11,943 nt of DNA, from positions 1 to 11,943 of the forward strand of contig JAGLKS010000071.1 in assembly GCA_023140905.1 (NCBI GenBank), written 5' to 3'. This DNA comes from Alphaproteobacteria bacterium. GTDB lineage: Bacteria > Pseudomonadota > Alphaproteobacteria > Micavibrionales > Micavibrionaceae. The notes beneath the pieces are model-generated. The model did not search any database and was not told where the DNA came from. It saw nothing but the letters and a program-made list of their open reading frames with translations. The first letter of the stretch is position 1. The number at the start of each line of letters is the position of its first letter. Positions 1 through 6,224 of this stretch are shown piece by piece. Made by a program: the position numbers and the translations under genes.

Positions 1-39
1 TTATTCTTAAGTTAAACTACTATAAGCCGGAATAGTAAT

Positions 40-2244
40 GTGAAGCTGAGGACAGTTGAGTGGTTTATGGATATTCCATCTGTGTCTGGTTATAAGAAGA
101 TGAAAGACGATTTTTCCAAAGAATCTGATAGCAGCGCAAGCTTTGCCCTGAAGAGTATCTTTGTGTCTTCTCCACAAAAAATATGGCGTAGTAAAATAAG
201 CTGGCGGATTGCTTTAACGGCGTTCATGACGATTTTGTTTGTTCAGACGCTTGTGTTGAACCTTGGCGGAATTGAACAACACCGTCAAAAGCAGCTTGAT
301 ATGTTGAAAGAAGAGGCCCGCGTAGCCATTGCTTCGACTATTAACACCAATAAGCGCGGAACTAATATTTCGCCTTATAAGGATAAGCAGGTAGAGCGGA
401 TTATGAGTTCTACGCATATCACGGGGTTTTCTGTTTATTCTTATACACTCGATTACATCAAAAGCTATGGCCAACAAATGAATTTGGTTGCCAGAGCCGG
501 GATGCTGGGTAACACGTATCGCAGCTCTAATGGCGGAGTATATGAGTTTATATTGCGTGGTACAAATGTGCGCAGTGTGTTTACTGTTGTTGTTCAGGTT
601 GATTCAAGCACTGTTGAACGTAGCGTATATAATTATGTTATTGATTATATAAAAATCATGGTCATCCTTTCTTTGTTGGTGACAACTGTTTTGATGATTG
701 CACTAGGGCGCTGGCTTTTAGAACCTATGCTCTTTATGCGTTCCAATCTGATATCAGCCTTTAAGAATCCTGAAGATCCTAATATCCAGCCTTCTCCCTA
801 TGATGTTTCTGATGAGATCGGCGCGGCGATTGATCTGACTCAAAAGCTAATTCGGCAAAATGCGGAAAATATTGGCCATATCAAAAGTACAGCAGAAGAT
901 AAAATTCATAAACTAGCCTATTATGACACGCTCACCAGCTTGCCAAATCGGGCTATGTTTATTCAGCACCTCACTGAAAAGGGGCGCGCTAATGAAGATG
1001 GCAGCGTTAACCGGTTTGCTGTTGTTACGCTGGATCTGGACCACTTCAAAGATATTAACGATTCTATGGGGCATAATGTCGGGGACGCGATTTTGCGTTC
1101 TGTCGGGAGGCGCTTGCAAGTCTCCATGCCTGACACAGCAATTATCTCACGAACGGGTGAGGATGAATTTGCTGTTATGATGCAGCTTGCCGGTGATAGC
1201 ATTACTGCCAAAGATGTGGCTGATCGTATTATCGGCGTAATTCGTGCCGAACCGTTCCGCGTATTTAATGAGTCGTTTCAAGTTCGCGCCTCTGTTGGGT
1301 TATCAACATTCCCCGACGATGGTTCCGATCCTGAGCAAGTGCTTAAGAATGCAGATATTGCACTTAATCGTGCCAAGGAAGAAGGGCGCGATACAATCAA
1401 AGAATATTCCGAAGATTTCGATAGGGCTGTGCAAGAGCGTTTCCAGATGTTGCGTGATTTACGTGATGCGCTGGAAAACGACAAGCTCATGATTTATTAC
1501 CAGCCGCAGCTTTGTCTTAAGACAGGGCGTGTGATCGGCGCAGAAGCTCTCTTGCGTTGGTGGCTGCCGGATAACAGCAAAGAGGGCGGAGTGTTTGTCT
1601 CTCCGGCTGTATTTGTCCCTGTGGCCGAGCAATCGGGTTTGATTGTTCCTATTGGTCAGTGGGTGCTGCAACAGGCCTGTGAATTTGCAAAAACATGTAA
1701 TCAAGAACATGGAATAGATGTTCGTTTTGCTATTAATGTTTCAGGAAATCAATTCGTGCATGGTGATATTTGTAATGATGTTTCCCGCGCTTTGGATGAA
1801 ACAGGAATTGCGCCAAACCGTATTGAGCTGGAAGTTACAGAAAGTGTGTTCATGGATGATATTGAGCACACAGTTAGTATTCTCCACGCTTTACATTCTA
1901 AAGGCGTTGAGTTGGCAATTGATGATTTTGGTACGGGATATTCCTCTTTGTCCTACTTAAGTCAGTTTCCAATTGACCGCCTTAAGATCGACCAGTCCTT
2001 TATCCGTAACGCTCTCAATGATAAGGACAATGCCTCTATTGCGCGCACAATCATCAATCTTGGACACTCTCTCGATTTGAAGGTGATTGCTGAAGGGGTG
2101 GAAACAAAGGCGCATGAAGAGTTCCTCATGCAACAGGACTGTGACGAAGTGCAAGGCTTCCGTTACTCCCGTCCTGTACCGCCTGAGGATTTTATCAAGT
2201 TCGTCAAAGAGTATAATGGCGACTTGAACAGCTTTGAGGATTAA
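40..2244 (+). CDS. Membrane-bound c-di-GMP phosphodiesterase (degenerate GGDEF + EAL)
   Basis: Predicted inner-membrane signalling protein of 734 residues that hydrolyses cyclic-di-GMP. Transmembrane helices lie near residues 55-76 and 204-226 and enclose an extracytoplasmic region of about 125 residues with no recognised fold. A HAMP-like linker follows (P229, DEIG at 258-261). The GGDEF domain spans about 290-460, but its signature reads TGEDEF (372-377), so the second Gly is Glu, and the RxxD inhibitory site is absent (SMPD at 362-365). Cyclase activity is therefore doubtful. The EAL domain spans about 470-725 and keeps its catalytic set: EAL 502-504, N566, E598/E601, DDFGTGYSSL from 628, K649, E685 and QGF at 705. 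The degenerate GGDEF may act as a GTP-sensing regulatory module, as in other tandem proteins (inference). The start is GTG at 40; ATG at 67 or 100 is possible because no Shine-Dalgarno is decisive. Confidence 0.9.
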   Translation: MKLRTVEWFMDIPSVSGYKKMKDDFSKESDSSASFALKSIFVSSPQKIWRSKISWRIALTAFMTILFVQTLVLNLGGIEQHRQKQLDMLKEEARVAIASTINTNKRGTNISPYKDKQVERIMSSTHITGFSVYSYTLDYIKSYGQQMNLVARAGMLGNTYRSSNGGVYEFILRGTNVRSVFTVVVQVDSSTVERSVYNYVIDYIKIMVILSLLVTTVLMIALGRWLLEPMLFMRSNLISAFKNPEDPNIQPSPYDVSDEIGAAIDLTQKLIRQNAENIGHIKSTAEDKIHKLAYYDTLTSLPNRAMFIQHLTEKGRANEDGSVNRFAVVTLDLDHFKDINDSMGHNVGDAILRSVGRRLQVSMPDTAIISRTGEDEFAVMMQLAGDSITAKDVADRIIGVIRAEPFRVFNESFQVRASVGLSTFPDDGSDPEQVLKNADIALNRAKEEGRDTIKEYSEDFDRAVQERFQMLRDLRDALENDKLMIYYQPQLCLKTGRVIGAEALLRWWLPDNSKEGGVFVSPAVFVPVAEQSGLIVPIGQWVLQQACEFAKTCNQEHGIDVRFAINVSGNQFVHGDICNDVSRALDETGIAPNRIELEVTESVFMDDIEHTVSILHALHSKGVELAIDDFGTGYSSLSYLSQFPIDRLKIDQSFIRNALNDKDNASIARTIINLGHSLDLKVIAEGVETKAHEEFLMQQDCDEVQGFRYSRPVPPEDFIKFVKEYNGDLNSFED

Positions 2245-2250
2245 TCAGGT

Positions 2251-2256
2251 TATAAT
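2251..2256 (+). promoter_or_regulatory. Possible -10 box upstream of the AlkD-like gene
   Basis: A perfect TATAAT lies 7 bases after the stop codon of the GGDEF/EAL gene. No good -35 box sits at 16-18 bases upstream; the nearest TTGAAC (2224-2229) gives a 21-base spacer. If used, it would transcribe the AlkD-like gene and aroA. Confidence 0.3.
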
Positions 2257-2319
2257 GTAGCGTTATGATCTGCTTTACCTTTTTATGACAAGCCGATGTG
2301 CAACTTGGCTCGCTGGGAA

Positions 2320-2351
2320 TGCTGTGTTTCTGCGTGGTCGAAAACACAGCA
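2320..2351 (+). promoter_or_regulatory. Perfect 10-bp hairpin before the AlkD-like gene
   Basis: TGCTGTGTTT (2320-2329) and AAACACAGCA (2342-2351) form a perfect 10-bp inverted repeat with a 12-base loop. No T tract follows, so an intrinsic terminator is unlikely. It ends 11 bases before the AAGGAGG ribosome binding site (2363-2369). It could be an operator, an mRNA structure that stabilises or gates the leader, or a scar at the edge of acquired DNA. Confidence 0.55.
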
Positions 2352-2376
2352 CAACAGATGACAAGGAGGATTTGAT

Positions 2377-3114
2377 TTGAGTCTGGAGCGTGATATTTCT
2401 GAACAGTTTAAAGTTGACCAAATAATATTAAAACTTCAAATGTTAGGTGATAAAAACAAAGTTGTTCTAAAAGAAAATAAATTTGGAATCGTTTCAAATA
2501 ATGCATTAGGAATTTATCAAAACGATCTTAAAGAAATAGCAAAAGAAATTGGTAAAGATTCTAAATTAGCAGTTCAGCTTTTTGATAGTGGAATTTATGA
2601 AGCTCGAATTTTATGTAGTAAAATATTTGATCCCAATGATTTATCTGAAAATTTAATGGAAAAATGGGTTGAAAGTTTTGAAAATTGGGAAATATGTGAT
2701 TCTTTCTGTATGGGATTATTTGCAAAGAGTAAATTTGCAGTTTCAAAAGCAACAGAATGGAGTAAACGAAAAAATGAATTTGAAAAACGCGCAGGATTTA
2801 CAATCATTGCAGCTTATTGCAGAGCTGATAAAAAAACATCTAATGAAATTTTTGAGCAGTTCTTTACAATTATAAAAAGAGAATCGCATGACGAAAGAAA
2901 TTATGTGAAAAAAGCAGTTAATTGGGCTTTGAGAAACATCGGCAAAAGAAATATTGATTTGAATAAAAGAGCGATAGAGATAGCAAGTGAACTTTTAAAA
3001 AGTGAATCAAAATCAGCAAAGTGGATTGCTAAAAATGCTTTACTAGAACTTAAAAGAAATGACGTAAAAATATTCGATTACCCAAGAGAAATATATAGAA
3101 ATTTAACGCTATAA
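2377..3114 (+). CDS. AlkD-like DNA alkylation repair glycosylase (HEAT-like repeats)
   Basis: Predicted cytoplasmic DNA glycosylase of the DNA_alkylation family (AlkC/AlkD, COG4912), which removes alkylated bases such as 3-methyladenine and 7-methylguanine. It is all helical, 245 residues, close to Bacillus cereus AlkD (237). The AlkD active-site positions appear conserved: W104 and D108 in NWEICDSF, R138 in EKRAGF, and W183 in KKAVNWALRNIGKRN, matching W109, D113, R148 and W187 by motif order and spacing. The start is TTG at 2377, fixed by AAGGAGG (2363-2369) seven bases upstream. The gene is far more AT-rich than its neighbours and uses AGA for most arginines where they use CGT/CGC, which points to horizontal transfer. 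Its stop is 15 bases before aroA, so aroA may be co-transcribed with it. Substrate range cannot be read from sequence. Confidence 0.85.
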   Translation: MSLERDISEQFKVDQIILKLQMLGDKNKVVLKENKFGIVSNNALGIYQNDLKEIAKEIGKDSKLAVQLFDSGIYEARILCSKIFDPNDLSENLMEKWVESFENWEICDSFCMGLFAKSKFAVSKATEWSKRKNEFEKRAGFTIIAAYCRADKKTSNEIFEQFFTIIKRESHDERNYVKKAVNWALRNIGKRNIDLNKRAIEIASELLKSESKSAKWIAKNALLELKRNDVKIFDYPREIYRNLTL

Positions 3115-3129
3115 AAGGCCAAGACACAC

Positions 3130-4497
3130 ATGACCCATACTCTGTATTCCGGCCCGGTAGTTTCCCGCAAATGCAGTGCTTTGAGCGGGCGGCCTCTTAT
3201 CCCCGGAGATAAATCTATTTCGCATCGTTCAATTATGCTTGGAGCACTGGCTATAGGTGAAACGATTATCAGCGGTTTGCTGGAAGGAGAAGACGTGCTC
3301 CATACTGCTATGGCGATGCGGGCTATGGGCGCGAAAGTTGAACATGGCGATGATGGGCTATGGCGCGTTCATGGTGTCGGTGTTGGTGGTTTACACGAGC
3401 CGGATCAAGTTCTGGACATGGGAAATAGCGGTACGTCTACACGTCTTTTGATGGGACTTGTCGGAGGCTGCGATATTACTGCGACTTTCACCGGTGATAA
3501 ATCACTGGTCAAGCGTCCGATGAAACGTGTAGTAACACCTCTTGAAATGATGGGTGCGCAGTTCATGTGCCGCTCTGGAGGGCGTTTACCACTCACTGTT
3601 AAAGGTGCTCAGGATACTTTGTCGATTGAATATAAACTCCCCATTGCTTCAGCACAGGTTAAGTCGGCAGTAATGCTGGCAGGGCTTAATGCTGCGGGGC
3701 GTACGACTGTGATTGAAGATCGCCCTACGCGGGATCACACGGAAAATATGCTGCGGCATTTTGGTGCGAAGGTAGACGTAGAAGAGCTGGAAGACGGAGC
3801 TTTTGCTGTTAGCTTGAATGGTCATCAAGAATTGCGCGGCTCTAGTGTGGATGTACCCCGCGACCCAAGCAGTGCAGCTTTTGCTGCTGTTGCAGCATTG
3901 ATTATAGAAGGGTCGGAAATTACCATGAGTAATGTCGGAGTAAACCCGCGGCGTGATGGTGTGTTTGCGACACTCAAGGAAATGGGCGCGGATATTCGTT
4001 ACGAAAACGAGCGCATGGAAGCCGGAGAACCTGTGGCTACGATCAAGGTCACAGCGAAGAATACGCTTAAGGGCGTAAATGTGCCGGAAGAGCGCGTTCC
4101 TTCCATGATTGATGAATTCCCGATTTTAGCAGTGGCAGCTTCTTGCGCGGAAGGCACAACGCATATGACAGGCTTACGCGAACTTAGGGTGAAAGAGAGT
4201 GACCGCTTGTTGATGATGGCCAATGGCCTGAAAGCTTGTGGTGTGAATCTGGAAATGGGTGAGGATAGCTTAACTATTCATGGCACAGGCAAACCGCCTG
4301 AAGGCGGTGCGCACATAGAAACGGAACTGGATCACCGCATTGCAATGAGCTTTCTTGTGCTGGGCTGTGCTACGGATGAACCTGTGGAAATCGATGATGG
4401 CTCTCCCATCAAAACCAGCTTCCCGAATTTCATCGAACTAATGAATGATCTTGGCGCGGATATCGGTGAAGTATCATCGTCCAATGATATTTCGTGA
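3130..4497 (+). CDS. aroA: 3-phosphoshikimate 1-carboxyvinyltransferase (EPSP synthase)
   Basis: Transfers enolpyruvyl from PEP to shikimate-3-phosphate, the sixth step of the shikimate pathway, in the cytoplasm. It has 455 residues, the length of the Agrobacterium CP4-type (class II) enzyme, which it resembles throughout. Visible landmarks are GDKSISHR (26-33), GNSGTSTR (98-105), the SAQVKSA segment (174-180), DPSSAAF (245-251), [13 protein letters not shown] with the catalytic Asp at 328, VKESDR (354-359) and DHRIAMSF (401-408). The residue equivalent to E. coli Gly96 / CP4 Ala100 is Gly101; the E. coli Pro101 equivalent is Leu106, as in CP4. The Shine-Dalgarno is weak (AAGG overlapping the stop of the preceding gene), so translation may be coupled. 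In relatives aroA is followed directly by cmk; here 1.7 kb intervenes. Confidence 0.97.
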   Translation: MTHTLYSGPVVSRKCSALSGRPLIPGDKSISHRSIMLGALAIGETIISGLLEGEDVLHTAMAMRAMGAKVEHGDDGLWRVHGVGVGGLHEPDQVLDMGNSGTSTRLLMGLVGGCDITATFTGDKSLVKRPMKRVVTPLEMMGAQFMCRSGGRLPLTVKGAQDTLSIEYKLPIASAQVKSAVMLAGLNAAGRTTVIEDRPTRDHTENMLRHFGAKVDVEELEDGAFAVSLNGHQELRGSSVDVPRDPSSAAFAAVAALIIEGSEITMSNVGVNPRRDGVFATLKEMGADIRYENERMEAGEPVATIKVTAKNTLKGVNVPEERVPSMIDEFPILAVAASCAEGTTHMTGLRELRVKESDRLLMMANGLKACGVNLEMGEDSLTIHGTGKPPEGGAHIETELDHRIAMSFLVLGCATDEPVEIDDGSPIKTSFPNFIELMNDLGADIGEVSSSNDIS

Positions 4498-4555
4498 GGC
4501 TTGACATTATACAGATTCTATCTTGCAGGCGATCAGTGTTGCACCATTATTCTAT

Positions 4556-5248
4556 TTACATTTCCAGATAATATTGGGGGGCTGTTGCCAAGACGGTAGT
4601 TTTCTCAAAATTTTTCGGGAGTTTACCACTGACTGAATAATTTCCCAGCAGTTTAAGGTCAATACTCTTCACCAGTTGATTGAGGTCTTCCAGTGATGCG
4701 TGGATTCCCGGCGCAGAGATATCGATTTTTTTGACATCCTTTGGAAAACCTAAAGCTTCAACATAATCAGCTTCTAACTCTTTCCGGCCTATCTTAAGTA
4801 ATCCATATGAAGATATATTATTGAAACCTGTTAGTCGTGCAAATGCAAGGCGCAATAGAAGATTACTTTCAGATAAAGATAAGAGTGAAGGGTTCTTAAT
4901 ATAATGATCTTTTACACCTTTTTTAACAAGGCCGAGTCGTTCAAAAACGTCCAGCAATCGTGCGTGTCGCTCCAGTGTCTCAGGAGATTGGGAAAATAAT
5001 GATGGTTGTTTGAGTGCAGCAGCGGCCATTATTTCTTTACTGACACCCATCCGCCGAGCGGTGTCAGTAATTTTACGGTTATAATCAAAAAGCGTGGAAT
5101 TCTGTGATATTGAACTATCCAGAAAATTAAGTCTCTTCAACAAAGGCTCAACAAGAGGACTTGCTTGATCTTCGTCAAGTCCTACTTTTTTCAGGGCTTC
5201 GATAATTATGCCACGGTATAGCGTTTTTTGCTCGTCTGTTAAGCCCAT
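4556..5248 (-). CDS. Unnamed helical protein with mTERF-like repeats
   Basis: A 230-residue, mostly helical, probably cytoplasmic protein with no signal peptide. I do not recognise a named bacterial family. Its middle carries tandem units of about 38 residues: G68 to about 105 and G106 to about 140 align without gaps, sharing the G-x-x-K start, the K-x-P-S-L core (P82 and P120), S-x-S (86-88 and 124-126) and a following Leu. A third, degraded unit starts at G141, and a partial one may precede residue 68. The P-x-L-x-S-x-S plus LG pattern at 35-38 residue spacing is characteristic of mTERF repeats, which build helical solenoids that bind nucleic acid in mitochondria and plastids. Nucleic-acid binding is inference only. 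The ATG at 5248 is backed by AGGTG six bases upstream. It converges with aroA across 58 bases, with no clear terminator between them. Confidence 0.75.
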   Translation of the reverse strand: MGLTDEQKTLYRGIIIEALKKVGLDEDQASPLVEPLLKRLNFLDSSISQNSTLFDYNRKITDTARRMGVSKEIMAAAALKQPSLFSQSPETLERHARLLDVFERLGLVKKGVKDHYIKNPSLLSLSESNLLLRLAFARLTGFNNISSYGLLKIGRKELEADYVEALGFPKDVKKIDISAPGIHASLEDLNQLVKSIDLKLLGNYSVSGKLPKNFEKTTVLATAPQYYLEM

Positions 5249-5304
5249 CTATATCACCTAAATTATTTTTCTGATTTACAGCAATATTTTACGCAATAAA
5301 CTAT

Positions 5305-5329
5305 AAAAAAGCTACAAAATAAAAGTAGC
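5305..5329 (-). terminator. Possible intrinsic terminator reading leftward
   Basis: On the minus strand a 5-bp stem (GCTAC/GTAGC at 5325-5329 and 5311-5315) with a 9-base AT loop is followed by six T's (5310-5305). The stem is short, so confidence is limited. It would end a minus-strand transcript arriving from the hairpin element before it reaches the mTERF-like gene. Confidence 0.4.
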
Positions 5330-5348
5330 GGTGAGCTGAAAAACGACT

Positions 5349-5442
5349 ATCCCCGCCGCAAGCAGCGGAGTATTTCCACCGTTTTCCCCTTCGGGACGGT
5401 CACCTTTGGAACTCAATACGCCCCAAGGGGCGGGGAATATAT
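5349..5442. repeat. GC-rich multi-hairpin intergenic element (REP-like)
   Basis: Three hairpins lie within about 85 bases: CCGCcGC/GCaGCGG (5353-5359 with 5362-5368, one mismatch); ACCGT plus CCC paired with GGG plus ACGGT (5378-5400, loop TTC); and CGCCCC/GGGGCG (5419-5432). An outer 8-bp inverted repeat, TCCCCGCC (5350-5357) and GGCGGGGA (5429-5436), encloses them. The block is GC-rich inside AT-rich flanks. The architecture resembles REP-type intergenic elements, sometimes mobilised by RAYT transposases; no such gene is in this window. Only one copy is visible here, so calling it a repeat is inference. Confidence 0.6.
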
Positions 5443-5519
5443 CCCAAAAAGAGATTAAAAGAATTGCTTTTCGTTTTGCTTCTACACGAGCCTGTGGAAA
5501 TCGGTGATAGTGAAACTGG

Positions 5520-5548
5520 TTGACGATTATGAAAAATTCATGTATTGG
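5520..5548 (+). promoter_or_regulatory. Weak candidate promoter for the 152-codon gene
   Basis: TTGACG (5520-5525) with a 17-base spacer to TATTGG (5543-5548). The -35 box is good and the -10 box is poor. It lies about 40 bases upstream of the start codon. Confidence 0.25.
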
Positions 5549-5586
5549 TCTAGACATTCGGTTTTTATTAATATTAGGAGTTATAA

Positions 5587-6045
5587 ATGAGTTTTAATTC
5601 GTCGCTCTTTAATGATGGAGAGCACTCTTTGCGTGGCGCTTCTGTTAAGGAATATTCGGAATTTGTAATGAAGCATCTTGGTACGTATGGCGGAAAGATT
5701 GACTTCTTTTTGGATGGTTCTTTTAAAGACTTGAATATTAAAATTGCAACTAAATCAACCACCATTCCAGAAAGTTCGAACGCTGGTGCCACACATGTAA
5801 TTGTCCCTGAAGGAATTGAAATAATTCATGAAGGAAATAGCCTTAACATTCTCGATATGAGAAATGGTTCTATGTCAATGGGGGCGCCGTCTATAACTAG
5901 TGATGTAGCAGAAGAAATGATGGAATCGGGATGGAAATTTGAAGATCATCATTTTGGCGCAGACTTTGATAAATTAGTAGCAAATAATCTGGTGAATTGC
6001 CCCACCCCTGCCAGAGTGATAGTTTTAAGCTCTTGTGAAAGATGA
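5587..6045 (+). CDS. Hypothetical protein, 152 residues, family not recognised
   Basis: Not recognised. It is a soluble, slightly acidic protein of 152 residues with no signal peptide or membrane helix. The N-terminal third mixes helix (about 20-32) with a YGGKIDFFLDGSF segment (34-46). The middle (66-103) is rich in short hydrophobic strands and Gly/Met, followed by a helix (105-114) and the segment WKFEDHHFGADF (116-127). The tail has two cysteines (C138, C150) around a hydrophobic strand. The start is well supported: AGGAG (5576-5580) six bases before ATG. It is a single-gene unit, with a candidate promoter upstream and an intrinsic terminator 25 bases after the stop, and it lies between two palindromic elements. 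Coding is likely from the uninterrupted frame and strong ribosome binding site, but no function can be assigned. Confidence 0.7.
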   Translation: MSFNSSLFNDGEHSLRGASVKEYSEFVMKHLGTYGGKIDFFLDGSFKDLNIKIATKSTTIPESSNAGATHVIVPEGIEIIHEGNSLNILDMRNGSMSMGAPSITSDVAEEMMESGWKFEDHHFGADFDKLVANNLVNCPTPARVIVLSSCER

Positions 6046-6069
6046 TATAAAATCCATATTAATACGAAT

Positions 6070-6097
6070 AAAAAGGGCTGCGTATGTGGCCTTTTTT
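6070..6097 (+). terminator. Intrinsic terminator after the 152-codon gene
   Basis: AAAAAGG (6070-6076) pairs with CCTTTTT (6090-6096) around a 13-base loop, ending in a run of six T's. It begins 24 bases after the stop codon at 6043-6045. Confidence 0.6.
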
Positions 6098-6117
6098 GAT
6101 GGTGATGTTATATTTTT

Positions 6118-6209
6118 GTCATTGCGAGGAAAGCGAAGCTTGACGAAGCAATCTAGAATCAGTAGAGAAATACTGGATTGCTGCGCTTCCTTCGGTCGCT
6201 CGCAATGAC
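6118..6209. mobile_element. 92-bp MITE-like palindromic element with 11-bp terminal inverted repeats
   Basis: The ends are a perfect 11-bp inverted repeat, GTCATTGCGAG (6118-6128) and CTCGCAATGAC (6199-6209). A second nested inverted repeat, AGCAATCTAG (6147-6156) and CTGGATTGCT (6173-6182), has one mismatch, so the whole element can fold into one long hairpin. Elements with GTCATTGCGAG ends and inner GAAGCAATC / GGATTGCT blocks are, from memory, interspersed in many bacterial genomes, including Rickettsiales, and often give false ORFs. No transposase is present and I see no clear target-site duplication. It ends directly before the cmk ribosome binding site. Confidence 0.75.
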
Positions 6210-6224
6210 ATGGGAAAGATAACA

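Larger units (their letters stand above)
5249..5586. other. Intergenic stretch between divergent genes
   Basis: A 338-base gap between the minus-strand mTERF-like gene and the plus-strand 152-codon gene. It holds an AT-rich left part with a minus-direction hairpin and A tract (5305-5329), a GC-rich multi-hairpin element (5349-5442), a 23-base near-copy of an internal aroA sequence (5488-5510) and an AT-rich right part that must contain the promoter of the 152-codon gene. No gene is supported here. Confidence 0.6.
4498..6224. other. Accessory insert separating aroA from cmk
   Basis: Between the aroA stop and the cmk start lie a convergent minus-strand gene, a GC-rich hairpin element, a lone 152-codon gene with its own terminator and a 92-bp terminal-inverted-repeat element. 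Alphaproteobacterial genomes commonly keep aroA, cmk and rpsA adjacent, so this stretch is inferred to be acquired or expanded DNA. I see no integrase, transposase, tRNA or long flanking direct repeat. Confidence 0.6.

Noticed and set aside
14..25. 12-mer AAACTACTATAA shared with 8817-8828
   Set aside because: A 12-base repeat is expected by chance in a window this long, and no longer similarity surrounds it.
4501..4506. TTGACA after the aroA stop as a promoter -35 box
   Set aside because: No acceptable -10 box at 15-19 bases, and nothing on the plus strand downstream needs it.
5312..5557. Minus-strand 81-codon ORF over the hairpin block
   Set aside because: It has no ribosome binding site, its middle is simply the translation of the palindromic element, and it ends inside the candidate terminator stem.
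6210..6224. ATG at 6210 as the cmk start
   Set aside because: It borders the palindromic element and lacks a ribosome binding site, while ATG 6225 has GGGAAAG well placed and gives the family N-terminus.
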